Source: Verrucomicrobiota bacterium (GTDB taxonomy: Bacteria; Verrucomicrobiota; Verrucomicrobiia; Limisphaerales; UBA9464). Taken from it: DNA of 64,000 nt. The DNA is taken from positions 1 to 64,000 of the forward strand of contig JAFLEF010000009.1 of NCBI GenBank assembly GCA_017309115.1. Reading direction: 5' to 3'. The notes beneath the pieces were generated by a model. The model had not been told where the DNA came from and did no database searches. It saw only the letters and a list, made by a program, of their open reading frames with translations. Below are positions 1 to 8,497 of the stretch, in pieces; position 1 is the first letter of the stretch, and every line of letters starts with the position of its first letter. Made by a program: the position numbers and the translations under genes.

Positions 1-289
1 CGGACAAAGGTCCCCCTAGCACCTGTTCGTAGCTCATGATGCCCCCCACCCAGTTCGCCGTGGGAGGCGTCGGGCCTCCGCCATAGTCCCAGTTGCGGGG
101 GAGGCGACCGGTGTCGTCGGCGTAGAGCTGCCAAGCGAGGTGGAGCTGACGCTGGTTATTCACGCATGGGATGTTTCGGGCCTGCTGCCGCGCCCGGGCT
201 AGGGCGGGCAGCAGCAGGGCGGCCAACACCGCGATGATCGCGATGACCATCAGCAGCTCAATGAGCGTAAATCCCCGGCGCTGATCCAT
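1..289 (-). CDS. Pseudopilin-like protein, 3' part beyond window edge
   Basis: The N-terminal 96 residues of a prepilin-type protein run off the left edge of the window. The start ATG (complement of 287-289) is followed by MDQRR and then the prepilin peptidase site G|FTLIE and a hydrophobic helix ending [14 protein letters not shown]. Such proteins are cleaved and N-methylated by a type IV prepilin peptidase and form pseudopili or type II secretion-like filaments. Its first 68 residues match the downstream neighbour (378-1181) almost exactly, including the motif NWDYG. After that the two diverge moderately ([10 protein letters not shown] here, [10 protein letters not shown] there). The leader DNA is also shared, so the pair is a tandem duplication. 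No stop codon occurs in the visible part, and I see no sign that it is broken. Confidence 0.85.
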   Translation of the reverse strand, partial: MDQRRGFTLIELLMVIAIIAVLAALLLPALARARQQARNIPCVNNQRQLHLAWQLYADDTGRLPRNWDYGGGPTPPTANWVGGIMSYEQVLGGPLS

Positions 290-330
290 GGTTAGCCCCC
301 ACCTGCCCCTTATCGAGGCCTCAGCAGGAA

Positions 331-346
331 GGCACGTGTCGTGCCA
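331..346 (-). promoter_or_regulatory. Putative sigma-54-like promoter or palindromic operator of pseudopilin copy 1
   Basis: On the minus strand the sequence is TGGCACGACACGTGCC, which has the GG-N10-GC spacing of a -24/-12 (RpoN) promoter, consensus TGGCACG-N4-TTGCW. It lies about 41 bases upstream of the start codon, which fits a short leader. The core is also a perfect dyad, GGCACG-ACA-CGTGCC, so a dimeric repressor site is a real alternative. The same motif sits at the same place in front of the second copy. Confidence 0.45.
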
Positions 347-377
347 GCTTTGGTCTCACCCTCGTGAGGAGACTCAA

Positions 378-1181
378 TTACTTTGGGGCATAGGCATGGT
401 CATGGAGCCAAGCGGCGTCTGGATTGTTGGGTTGGTGCAGTCCCCAGATGTAATCCCGGGTGACCGGAACCAAGGTCCGTTCGTCCACCCAGCGGCGTCG
501 TTCGACATGTCCGTCGGCAAATCCGAAGTTCACTCCCCGTTGATGCCGGCTAGCAGGGACCTCATTCCAACCGACTCGGTCGTCGCCGGGATTGCCGACC
601 AAAAAGAACCCGTCCTCCACGCTGTCTTCATGCTCTTCAATGAACACGAAGGTTCTCGCCGGGCCTGGGAACAAAAACTCATCAGACTTAAAATAATGAT
701 GGAGTTGAGGGTAAAATCTGGACGATTCCCCGACCGAACCGTTCATCGCGTAGCTGCGCACGCGGGGCACCTTGCGACCGCCGCGAAGGGCGTAGGAGGC
801 ATCGGACGGACACTTGAACAACCCGGGCGAACGGGCGTAGCGGGCCAACTGGGTCCGTTCAGTGTCCGCCAGCAGGACGGTGTTGGTCGCATCGGACAAA
901 GGTCCCGAGAGCACCCGTTCGTAGCTCATACTGCCCATCACCCAATTGGCGGTGGGCAGCGCCAAGCCCGACCCATAGTCCCAGTTACGGGGGAGGCGAC
1001 CGGTGTCGTCGGCGTAGAGTTGCCAGGCGAGGTGGAGCTGACGCTGGTTGTTCACGCACGGGATGTTTCGGGCCTGCTGCCGCGCCCGGGCTAGGGCGGG
1101 CAGCAGCAGGGCAGCCAACACCGCGATGATCGCGATGACCACCAGCAGCTCAATGAGCGTAAATCCCCGGCGCTGATCCAT
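378..1181 (-). CDS. Prepilin-type protein with H-X9-DG C-terminal motif
   Basis: A complete pseudopilin of 267 residues. Residues 1-5 (MDQRR) are the short leader. The cleavage site G|FTLIELL and a helix to about residue 35 form the conserved pilin N terminus. Near the C terminus the sequence [17 protein letters not shown] fits the H-X9-DG motif found in pseudopilin families that are greatly expanded in Planctomycetes and Verrucomicrobia. The middle ([17 protein letters not shown]) resembles the globular domain of those families. I start at 1181 and not at the longer in-frame start at 1262, because the prepilin leader must be short and because the upstream copy shares exactly this start. Function is inferred from family: filament or surface export component, membrane-inserted before assembly. 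Confidence 0.88.
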   Translation of the reverse strand: MDQRRGFTLIELLVVIAIIAVLAALLLPALARARQQARNIPCVNNQRQLHLAWQLYADDTGRLPRNWDYGSGLALPTANWVMGSMSYERVLSGPLSDATNTVLLADTERTQLARYARSPGLFKCPSDASYALRGGRKVPRVRSYAMNGSVGESSRFYPQLHHYFKSDEFLFPGPARTFVFIEEHEDSVEDGFFLVGNPGDDRVGWNEVPASRHQRGVNFGFADGHVERRRWVDERTLVPVTRDYIWGLHQPNNPDAAWLHDHAYAPK

Positions 1182-1222
1182 GGTTAGCCCCCACCCGCTC
1201 CTTATCGAGGCGTCAGCAGGAA

Positions 1223-1238
1223 TGCACGTGTCGTGCCA
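1223..1238 (-). promoter_or_regulatory. Putative sigma-54-like promoter or operator of pseudopilin copy 2
   Basis: The minus strand reads TGGCACGACACGTGCA, again GG-N10-GC, differing from copy 1 only in the last base, which improves the fit to the -12 box (TGCA). It sits 41 bases upstream of the start codon. The dyad GGCACG-ACA-CGTGC(A) is slightly weaker than in copy 1. Confidence 0.45.
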
Positions 1239-1412
1239 GCTTTGGTCCCATAACCCACTCAAATCCGCTTCGGGTCCCCTGGTCAGGCCAGCGAACTTGA
1301 AGGCGATGCTTGACCGTCTGGTGGGGGGTTACCTAGTTTCCCGCCTCTTTGCCAGTAACGGACGAACCCGTCCGCCTGGTGCATTTGAATGTCGGTTGAA
1401 AGGAACAGAATC

Positions 1413-2762
1413 GTGAACGTTTCCGTCGAAAATTTGGGCCCGTGCAAAAAACTGCTGCGCGTGGAAGTGCCGCCCGACCAGGTGGATGTTGCCTTTGACG
1501 AAGTCATTGGCCTGTACCAACGGCAGGCTCAGCTCCCCGGATTCCGTGCGGGCAAGGCGCCCAAGCACCTCGTGGTCAAAAATTTCGAAGGCAAGATCAA
1601 GGAAGAGGTCCGCCGCAAGTTGTTCGAGGACTCGTACCGCAAAGCCTCGCAGGACCAGAATTTGCGCGTGATCGCCACCTTCGGCGTCGAGGAGCAGTCG
1701 TTCGGCCGCGGCTTGCCCTTCGGCTACACGGTGACCCTGGAACACGCGCCGGAATTCCAGACGCCCAACTACAAGGGATTGACCGCCCGTCGGGAAGTCG
1801 CTGTGGCCGGTGACGTCGAGGTCGAACGCGCGATCAACATCCTCCGGGAACAGCACGTGAAGTACAACGACGTGCAGCGCGCCGTCCAATCGGGCGACGT
1901 CGCGGTGGTCAACTACACCGGCACCTGCGAAGGACGCCCGCTCACCGACTTCAATCCGACCGCCAAGGGGCTCACCGAGAAGCAGGGCATGTGGATGTTG
2001 GTGCAGGAGAATTCCTTCATCCCCGGTTTCACCGAACAACTGGTCGGCGCCAATGTCGGCGACAAGCGCTCGGTCAAGGTCACTTTCCCGGCGGACTTCG
2101 TGATCAAAGAGGTCGCGACCAAGGAAGGCGTGTTCGAAGTCGAGGTCACCGGGGTCAAGGAGAAGGTCCTGCCCGAGGTGAACGATGCCTTCGCCCAGGA
2201 ATTCGGCGCGGCGAATGTCGATGAACTCAAGCAGGGCGTGCAGCGCGACTTGCAGAATGAGCTGAACTTCCGCGTGAAGCGGAACGTGCGGGATCAGTTG
2301 CTGAAGCACCTGCTCGGTCAGGTCACCTTTGACCTGCCCGAAAGTGTGGTCTCCAGCGAGACCCGTCAGCTGGTGTACAACATCGTCAACGAGAACCAGC
2401 AGCGCGGCGTGGCCAAGGAAGTCATCGAAGCGCGGAAGAATGAGATCTTTCAGAGCGCGCAGACCAGCGCTCTCGATCGCGTGAAGGCCGCCTTCATCCT
2501 GAATCGCATCGCCGAGACGGAGAAGATCACCATCACCGAGAAGGAAGTGACCCAGCGCGTGCTCGCGATGGCGGAACAGAACAACCTGACTCCGGAGAAG
2601 ATGGTCAAGACCCTCCAGGAACGGAATGCGTTCCCGGAGATCCAGCAGGACATTCTGACCGGCAAGGTGCTCGACTGGTTGGAGCTCAATGCCCAGATCG
2701 AAGAGGTTCCGGCGGGATCTACTGCTGCCGCTCCCGCGCCGGCCGAAGCTCCGGCCGCCTAA
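1413..2762 (+). CDS. tig: Trigger factor, ribosome-associated chaperone and prolyl isomerase
   Basis: Trigger factor binds at the ribosomal exit tunnel and folds nascent chains in the cytoplasm. The protein has about 449 residues, close to the usual length. The N-terminal ribosome-binding domain carries the signature LPGFRAGKAPKHLV. An FKBP-type prolyl isomerase domain follows in the middle, then a helical C-terminal chaperone domain and a low-complexity Ala/Pro tail (AAAPAPAEAPAA). I prefer the GTG start at 1413, preceded by AAAGGAA, because the family begins with a sequence like MNVSVENLGPC. An ATG at 1389 would add eight residues without a clear ribosome binding site. The gene stands alone here: no clpP or clpX follows, and a strong terminator lies just downstream. 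Confidence 0.96.
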   Translation: MNVSVENLGPCKKLLRVEVPPDQVDVAFDEVIGLYQRQAQLPGFRAGKAPKHLVVKNFEGKIKEEVRRKLFEDSYRKASQDQNLRVIATFGVEEQSFGRGLPFGYTVTLEHAPEFQTPNYKGLTARREVAVAGDVEVERAINILREQHVKYNDVQRAVQSGDVAVVNYTGTCEGRPLTDFNPTAKGLTEKQGMWMLVQENSFIPGFTEQLVGANVGDKRSVKVTFPADFVIKEVATKEGVFEVEVTGVKEKVLPEVNDAFAQEFGAANVDELKQGVQRDLQNELNFRVKRNVRDQLLKHLLGQVTFDLPESVVSSETRQLVYNIVNENQQRGVAKEVIEARKNEIFQSAQTSALDRVKAAFILNRIAETEKITITEKEVTQRVLAMAEQNNLTPEKMVKTLQERNAFPEIQQDILTGKVLDWLELNAQIEEVPAGSTAAAPAPAEAPAA

Positions 2763-2785
2763 TTCGGTCGCTGAATCCGCAAACG

Positions 2786-2826
2786 AAAACGGCCCGCGGC
2801 GTGACTCGCCGCGGGCCGTTTTGTTT
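2786..2826 (+). terminator. Intrinsic terminator of tig
   Basis: A perfect 16-base-pair stem, arms AAAACGGCCCGCGGCG and CGCCGCGGGCCGTTTT, with a four-base loop and followed by TGTTTT. It sits 24 bases after the tig stop codon and may act in both directions toward the convergent gene. Confidence 0.92.
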
Positions 2827-2828
2827 TA

Positions 2829-2950
2829 GCTGAGAGCTGAGAGCTGAGAGACGAGAGGGTAGGGCGAGGCTCCGTCCGAGCCGTTGGCGTCCCGGCGAAT
2901 GACGCGTCGGGAGTCCACCAACGTACGGCTCCGCAGAGCGTCGCCCTACC
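2829..2950. repeat. Heptamer array (GCTGAGA)x3 plus palindromic repeat R1
   Basis: 2829-2850 holds three tandem GCTGAGA units. 2859-2950 is a 92-base element whose ends are inverted: GGTAGGGCGAGGCTC at the left, GAGCGTCGCCCTACC at the right. Related R1 copies occur at 7050-7140 and 9849-9940, with shorter ones at 15531-15557, 24420-24469, 29385-29410 and 36668-36690. It separates tig from the convergent gene. Confidence 0.85.
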
Positions 2951-2997
2951 GGGTGTGCTTGGCTTTTTCTTACCCCTTACCCGTTGAATCAGCCGCC

Positions 2998-5028
2998 TCA
3001 CGGCTGCCGCAGACGGTAGAAGCCGTTGGCGGTCGGGGTGAGACGGACGACCCATTGGTCGCCTTCCACCACCGGCGCAACGTTGACCGGTTGCCAGTTT
3101 GCTTCGCCCAGCGCCGGAAGGGATTCCAGCAAGGCGTCGGGAATGGCGGCGGGCCAGCGGAGTTCAAGCGTCGCATTGGCGCCCAGTCCAGCCGTCAGGG
3201 TGGGGGCGATGAGCGGCTTGCAGGCCGCGAGTTCGTTCACGCCCGCCTTGGGTCCGCAGGGACGGATCACCGCATAGCGCACGCGGCTGACAAAGATTTT
3301 GTCGCTGAGCACGAAGCGGGCAGCCGCTTGCGGACCCTGATTCACGCCCAGGAACTTCATGTCGGGAATCTCCCAGTAGGCTTCCTTCCAGGTGTCGGTG
3401 CCTTCGAGAGTGATGTAGGCGCTGTCCGGAACGAACTTCAGCGTCGTGATGCCGTTGGCTTCGGTCTGATACACCTCGGGCTTGAACCGTGCTCCGGCGA
3501 GGGCCGGGTCATCGTAGTACGTGACGCAGATGGCCAGGTTGGCGGCGGGCTGGCTGGACGGTCCGAAGACCTGATCCGTGATGGCGAAGTTGAGGTATTG
3601 ATGGGTGAAGCCAACGGGACCGTCATCACGAGCCGGCCGGATGGCGTTGCGCCGATCGGAGGCCGGACCGGCCTCCGCTTCAATCATCACCTGATCACCC
3701 CCGCTGGAACCGAGGTCGAGGCCCTGTTTGAGTCCTTGTTTGAGATCGAGTTCGGCGTAGTTGCCATAGGTGTCCGTGCAGATGCTCGGATCAGCGAAGC
3801 AATCGGCGAGCGGATCCTGTCCGGCGAGCGGATGGGTTCCGGTGCGCAGGACGGCGAGGTCGAAGCGGGAGACGAAGACTTGGCCGTTCTCGGAGACGAA
3901 CCTCGGTCCGGCCGTGAGCGCGCCCGCATTGACGCCCTTGAGACTCACCGCAGGAACGATCCAGGAGCGCTTGATCCACTCTCCGGTGCCGGTGAGGACC
4001 TGCCGTTGTTCGGCCGGGTAGAAGCCGATGCCGCCGAGGCTATCGGTGGCGTATGCTTCGGGTCCGAACCGCACGTCGAGTCCGGCGAAGGCCGGATCGT
4101 CGTAGAACTCCACACATACTTTGACCGCGCGCGGGTCGTTGCAGGGTTGGCCCAGATAATTGTCGAGAATGCCGAAGTTCAGCAGAGAGCCATTGGGGCG
4201 CACCGCCCGACGTTTGTCCGTAGCGGGTCCGACCTGATCTTCAAACGTGACCGTTTGATCGCCGTCATTGATCACCACCAGGTGGTTGGTGACGCCGGCC
4301 CGGAGATCGAGTCCGACCAGGTTGGTGTTGGGTTCGGGATCACAGGAGTCGGCCGGGGCGAAGAGATTGATGGCTTCGGGTTCGCCGAACGCTCCCTGGG
4401 GTCCGAAGGCGATGGCCCGGATGATCAGGTTGGGCACCTGTTCCAGACGAATCGTGCCGCCGTTGACGCCGCCGCTGGAGGTGTCGCCCTGCGCGCCCTC
4501 TGGCACCGAGCCGACGAAGCGGGTGCCATCGGCGCGCTGACCGTTGGGAATGCGGAACAGAATCCAGTTCCACTTCTTATTGCGGGCCTCGACCGCGACC
4601 GAGCCGCCCACCGGGGCGGTCAATTCCGGGAGGGTGCCGAGGAGGAAGTTAAAGTTACGCGGCGATCCATCGAGATTGAACAAGGCGTCATCCCCGTAGG
4701 CCTGGACGAGAATGTCGATGGTTTCATCGTCGGCCCATTCCCCGAACGAGGAATCGGCCACGTTGAAATAGTTGCCGAGCGCCTTGACACCGCTGAAGCC
4801 ACCAATGGTGATATCGCCGGTGATCTGATCACCACCGCTGAGGACCCTTAGATCCGGAGTCCACGTTTCCGAGGGTGCGGCGAGGGCGTCGCCGGTGACG
4901 TAATAGTGGACGACTTTGTCAGCCTGTCGCGTGGACGGCCAATCGGTGGGACTGGAAGGTCCGGTCTGAGCGAGAGCCCAGAGCGAACTGACGCCGCCCA
5001 GCAAGGCCGCGAAGAGAGTTCGATTCAT
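2998..5028 (-). CDS. Exported protein with two tandem related modules
   Basis: Function not recognised. The protein has 676 residues and begins with a Sec signal peptide (MNRTLFAALLGGVSSLWALAQ). Roughly residues 227-408 and 409-595 are two diverged copies of one module. Both contain a stretch like GPATDKRRAVRP / GPASDRRNAIRP, then VCVEFYDDPAFAG / ICVTYYDDPALAG, and both end in FVSRFDLAVLR / FVSRVRYAVIR. The last 65 residues match a tail module shared with other exported proteins here and end in FYRLRQP. It is probably periplasmic or surface-attached; the modules could be carbohydrate-binding jelly rolls, but that is a guess. I start at 5028, not the longer 5091, because the signal peptide begins there. 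It is transcribed divergently from the sigma factor gene. Confidence 0.8.
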   Translation of the reverse strand: MNRTLFAALLGGVSSLWALAQTGPSSPTDWPSTRQADKVVHYYVTGDALAAPSETWTPDLRVLSGGDQITGDITIGGFSGVKALGNYFNVADSSFGEWADDETIDILVQAYGDDALFNLDGSPRNFNFLLGTLPELTAPVGGSVAVEARNKKWNWILFRIPNGQRADGTRFVGSVPEGAQGDTSSGGVNGGTIRLEQVPNLIIRAIAFGPQGAFGEPEAINLFAPADSCDPEPNTNLVGLDLRAGVTNHLVVINDGDQTVTFEDQVGPATDKRRAVRPNGSLLNFGILDNYLGQPCNDPRAVKVCVEFYDDPAFAGLDVRFGPEAYATDSLGGIGFYPAEQRQVLTGTGEWIKRSWIVPAVSLKGVNAGALTAGPRFVSENGQVFVSRFDLAVLRTGTHPLAGQDPLADCFADPSICTDTYGNYAELDLKQGLKQGLDLGSSGGDQVMIEAEAGPASDRRNAIRPARDDGPVGFTHQYLNFAITDQVFGPSSQPAANLAICVTYYDDPALAGARFKPEVYQTEANGITTLKFVPDSAYITLEGTDTWKEAYWEIPDMKFLGVNQGPQAAARFVLSDKIFVSRVRYAVIRPCGPKAGVNELAACKPLIAPTLTAGLGANATLELRWPAAIPDALLESLPALGEANWQPVNVAPVVEGDQWVVRLTPTANGFYRLRQP

Positions 5029-5289
5029 GGTTGATATGGTTGCCGTTCCCAGCGACGACACGGCGCTCCGGGTCAGGGCGGAGGTCATCACGACGGAAAG
5101 GAGTACGCCTTCAGACCTCTTTGGACCCGAGTGGTTTCAATCTAAATGCGGGTCGGTCTTACTTTTCCGGTTCCGGGTCGCTGGCTTCCGTCCGTGCGGG
5201 ACGTCGGGTTCGGAGGACGGTCGCAGTATCGATTGGAGATTCCCCAAGTTTCCTGTCACCTCCGGTCGGCAATCCACCACGGGCAGGCA

Positions 5290-6885
5290 ATGAGGACGGT
5301 CCGAATCAAGGAACAAAGCTCCGACCAAGAGTTGCTCGAGCAGAGTCGGTCGGGAGATCGCGAAGCGTACGGTGAATTGGTCCGACGCCATCAGAATCTG
5401 GTGTGCGGACTGGCGTTTGCCCATTGCGGCGATCGGATGCGGAGTGAGGACTTGGCGCAGGAAACCTTCGTGGCTGGTTGGCGTCAGTTGCCCCAGCTCC
5501 GGGATCCCAGCCGCTTCAAGAGTTGGCTGTGCGGCATGGTTCGCTTGCGCGCTGCCGGTGCGCGGCGGGAAGCCCGACGAGATCCGACCGCCGGAGCGGA
5601 ATCCTGGGAGGATTGCGCGGAAGCATCCGGGACTGCCTCGACTCCGGCGGCTGAAGTGGTGGCGGCGGAAGAGGGTCGGATGGTGTGGAAGGCCCTGGCC
5701 GAATTGCCCGAGACGTATCGCGAACCGCTGGTTTTGTTTTATCGGGACGGACAATCCGTGGCTCGGGTGGCGCAACACCTCGAGCTTTCGGAGGACGCCA
5801 TCAAGCAACGTCTTGCCCGAGGACGGGAGCTCTTGCGGGGAAGGCTGTCCACCTTGGCCGAAGAGATCCTGGGACGTTCCGGACCCAATCCTGCCTTCAG
5901 TGGCCTGGTGCTGGCGGCGTTACCATTGTCGCTGCCTTCGACCGGTGCAGCGGCGTTGGCGACGGGAAGTGCGGACCAATCCTGGGCGGCGGTGGGCGGA
6001 GGAGCGTGGTTGACCGTTCTTGGGCCGGTATTGGGCTTGCTTGGAGCCTGGGTGGGCATTCGGGCGTCCTTGCAGAATGCCGGATCTGAAGCGGAGCGAC
6101 GTTTGGTGAAACAGTTGTTGGTGACCTGCGCGGTTTTGCTGATCGCCTCAGGCAGCGGGTTGGTGGGGCTCTTCTGGCTGGGGCGAATCCACTGGGGTTG
6201 GAGCCTGGGTCAGTGGGCGGTGGCGGTGGGGGGCTGGTCGCTCTTGGCGATGACTGTATTTCTCGCGGTGGGCATTCGCTGGGAACGTCGCCGTCGGCAC
6301 TTGGTTGCCGTCGAAGAGCGTTCAGGAATGCGGTCAACCGCCCGTCCGGCGGTCCTTTGGCGATATCAATCGAGGCGCCGGTGGTTGGGCTGGCCGCTGG
6401 TGGATGTGCACGTGGGCGGTTCGCGTCGCGGGGTCGCCCGCGGATGGCTGGCCATCGGAGATCTGGCCCTGGGAGGGGTGGCGTTCGGAGGCGTGGCCGT
6501 CGGGGGAATCGCCGTGGGAGGAGTGGCGCTGGGTGGTATTGCTGTGGGCGGGGCCGCGGCGGGTCTTCTGGCCGTGGGTGGAATGGCGTTGGGTTGGGGT
6601 GCGGTGGGTGGACTGGCAGTCGGAGGACTGGCCTTCGGTGGCGCGGCCCTCGCCGTGAAGGCCGCCAGCGGCGGAATGGCCCTGGCCCAGGAAGTGGCCG
6701 TGGGCGGCTGGGCTCAGGCCGCGCATGCCAATGATGCTTGGGCCCGGGAGTGGGTCGCCCAGTCCGGGTTCTTTCGAACCGCCAAAGTGGTCGTCCGCTG
6801 GCTTCCCTTGCTCTCGGTGTTGCCGATGTTGCTGCCGCTTTGGATGACGCGAATGGCGCGCCGATCCAAGGAGCGTTCGGCTTGA
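5290..6885 (+). CDS. ECF sigma factor fused to a membrane domain with pentad repeats
   Basis: Residues about 12-90 form sigma-70 region 2 (DQELLEQSRSGDREAYGELV, then EDLAQETFVAGW). Residues about 130-180 form region 4 with its helix-turn-helix (LPETYREPLVLFYRDG, then VAQHLELSEDAIKQRLARG). So the N terminus should direct RNA polymerase to specific promoters. The remaining 350 residues are unusual for a sigma factor. They hold several hydrophobic segments (around LTVLGPVLGLLGAWVGI, LLIASGSGLVGLFWL and WSLLAMTVFLAVGI), then twelve pentads of the type xAxGG at residues 392-451, then a last hydrophobic helix before a basic tail. This suggests a sigma factor tethered to the membrane, perhaps autoregulated without a separate anti-sigma factor. 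No anti-sigma gene is adjacent. I start at 5290; upstream in-frame sequence to 5146 looks non-coding. Confidence 0.82.
   Translation: MRTVRIKEQSSDQELLEQSRSGDREAYGELVRRHQNLVCGLAFAHCGDRMRSEDLAQETFVAGWRQLPQLRDPSRFKSWLCGMVRLRAAGARREARRDPTAGAESWEDCAEASGTASTPAAEVVAAEEGRMVWKALAELPETYREPLVLFYRDGQSVARVAQHLELSEDAIKQRLARGRELLRGRLSTLAEEILGRSGPNPAFSGLVLAALPLSLPSTGAAALATGSADQSWAAVGGGAWLTVLGPVLGLLGAWVGIRASLQNAGSEAERRLVKQLLVTCAVLLIASGSGLVGLFWLGRIHWGWSLGQWAVAVGGWSLLAMTVFLAVGIRWERRRRHLVAVEERSGMRSTARPAVLWRYQSRRRWLGWPLVDVHVGGSRRGVARGWLAIGDLALGGVAFGGVAVGGIAVGGVALGGIAVGGAAAGLLAVGGMALGWGAVGGLAVGGLAFGGAALAVKAASGGMALAQEVAVGGWAQAAHANDAWAREWVAQSGFFRTAKVVVRWLPLLSVLPMLLPLWMTRMARRSKERSA
6463..6642 (+). repeat. Twelve in-frame 15-base repeats encoding xAxGG pentads
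   Basis: Each unit encodes five residues, such as LALGG, VAFGG, VAVGG and IAVGG, with only small departures (AAAGL, MALGW). The codons vary at third positions, so the pattern is kept at protein level and is not simply recent DNA slippage. A thirteenth degenerate unit follows. Confidence 0.85.
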
Positions 6886-7222
6886 TTGGACGACGAGATT
6901 CTCCTGAGTCACGAATGGCACAAAACCACGGAAGGGGAAACGAGATGAAATCGGGAGCGCTGGCGTCTCGCCGGCCAGTATGAGGACGCGTGAGGCGAAC
7001 CGGTTGAGAGCTGAGAGCTGAACGGTCGGAACGGGGAAGCGGCAAGTGTGGTAGGGCGACACTCTGGAGCCGTTAGTGAGTGTACTGGTGACGCCTCTAT
7101 TCGCCGGGACGCGTACGGCTCCGCGGAGCGTCGCCCCACCGGCTCGGCTCCCGCACTCTCCAAAGTTTCTCCGTGGCCGTTCCAGGATTGGCTGGAGTCC
7201 GGCCGAGGCGTAGCCTGTTGTC
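6886..7222. repeat. Intergenic repeat cluster (R3, heptamers, R1)
   Basis: No gene seen. 6953-6975 is the R3 element GGGAGCGCTGGCGTCTCGCC..., which occurs in the opposite orientation at 10157-10180 and 15660-15683. 7003-7023 has the heptamers GTTGAGA, GCTGAGA and GCTGAAC. 7050-7140 is an R1 copy beginning GGTAGGGCGAC and ending GAGCGTCGCCCCACC. The promoter of the next gene must lie in the last 80 bases. Confidence 0.75.
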
Positions 7223-8497
7223 ATGGTGCGAGCGTGGATGCAGGCAAGTGGGGCGCTGATCGGTGCGGCCTTGAGCTGGATGCAGCTGATGGCAGCTCCG
7301 GACTGGCCGGAGTTTCGGGGACCGACAGGCCAGGGCATTTCCACGGCGACTTCGGTTCCGCTGCAGTGGTCGGCGAACAGCAACGTGGTGTGGAAGGTAG
7401 AAGTGCCGGGCGAGGGCTGGTCGTCGCCGGTGCTTTCCCAGGGCGAGTTGTATCTCACGACCGCGGTTACGCCCTCCAGCGGTGGCGTGCAGCTGCGGGC
7501 GTTGTCGTTTGCGGCCGAGACCGGGAAGCTGCGCTGGGACACGGAAGTGTTCCTCGAGCCGGGGACGGGCGGCGGGATGCATCAGAAGAACTCCAAGGCG
7601 AGTCCGACGCCGGTGGTGTCAGGGGATTGGGTGTACGTTCACTTTGGACATTTGGGCACGGCCGGTTTGGATCGCGCCGGGAAAGTTCACTGGCGGCAAT
7701 CCGAGTTGAAGTATTCCCCGGTGCACGGCAATGGCGGTTCTCCGATTTTGGCGGATGGCGTGCTGTTCTTCAGTTGCGACGGCGGCTCGGGTCCCTTTGC
7801 GGTGGCGCTCGATCCGGAGACGGGGGCGATCCGCTGGCGGGTGGACCGGGAGACGGCGGCGGCCAAAAAGTTTTCCTTCAGTACGGCCCTCTTTCTCACC
7901 AACGGCACCCGCAAGGAAATCATCAGCCCGGGGAGCGGGGCGGTCTTCTCCTACGATCCGGCGACCGGGCGCGAGTGGTGGCGGGTGGCATATGGCAACG
8001 GTTATTCCGTGGTGCCCCGTCCGGTGTTTGCGCACGGCCTGATTTTTGTGGGAACAGGATATGATCGCGCGAGTCTGCTGGCGATTCGTCCCGGAGGTGA
8101 AGGCGATCTGACTGAGTCCAACATTGTCTGGCAGACCGCGCGCAGTGCGCCGAACACGCCGTCTGTGGTGGTGGTGGGCGAACTGATCTTCTTCGTGTCC
8201 GACGGGGGAATTGCCACGTGTGCCGATGCCCGGACCGGAAGGGTCCACTGGAACGAGCGCTTGGAAGGAGATTATTCCGCCTCGCCGGTGTGGGCGGAGG
8301 ATCGTGTGTACTTTTTCAACGAAGCGGGACTGTGCACGGTGGTTCGGTCGGCGCCGAAGTTCGAGGTGCTGGCGAAGAACGATCTGGGTGAGCGTTTGTT
8401 GGCGAGTCCGGCGGTGACGGACGGAGCGTGGTTTATCCGGACGAAGAGTCATTTGTTCCGGATCGGTTCTCCGGCCCCAGTTCGCGGCGCAGAATAA
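7223..8497 (+). CDS. Exported PQQ-like beta-propeller repeat protein
   Basis: A 424-residue protein with a hydrophobic leader (about residues 1-24, ending LMAAP) and a mature start DWPEFRGPTGQGIS, typical of outer-membrane or periplasmic PQQ-like propellers that are abundant in Verrucomicrobia and Planctomycetes. Propeller blades are marked by recurring patterns such as VVWKVEVPGEGWSSPVL, LRWDTEVFLE, IRWRVDRET and VHWNERLEGDYSASPVW. These proteins bear a BamB-like fold and normally lack a PQQ cofactor; their substrate is unknown. Its 3' end overlaps the convergent acetyltransferase gene by 65 bases. Confidence 0.88.
   Translation: MVRAWMQASGALIGAALSWMQLMAAPDWPEFRGPTGQGISTATSVPLQWSANSNVVWKVEVPGEGWSSPVLSQGELYLTTAVTPSSGGVQLRALSFAAETGKLRWDTEVFLEPGTGGGMHQKNSKASPTPVVSGDWVYVHFGHLGTAGLDRAGKVHWRQSELKYSPVHGNGGSPILADGVLFFSCDGGSGPFAVALDPETGAIRWRVDRETAAAKKFSFSTALFLTNGTRKEIISPGSGAVFSYDPATGREWWRVAYGNGYSVVPRPVFAHGLIFVGTGYDRASLLAIRPGGEGDLTESNIVWQTARSAPNTPSVVVVGELIFFVSDGGIATCADARTGRVHWNERLEGDYSASPVWAEDRVYFFNEAGLCTVVRSAPKFEVLAKNDLGERLLASPAVTDGAWFIRTKSHLFRIGSPAPVRGAE

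Noticed and set aside
378-1262. Longer pseudopilin frame beginning at 1262
   Set aside because: It would add 27 residues before MDQRR, too long for a prepilin leader, and would run through the promoter-like motif.
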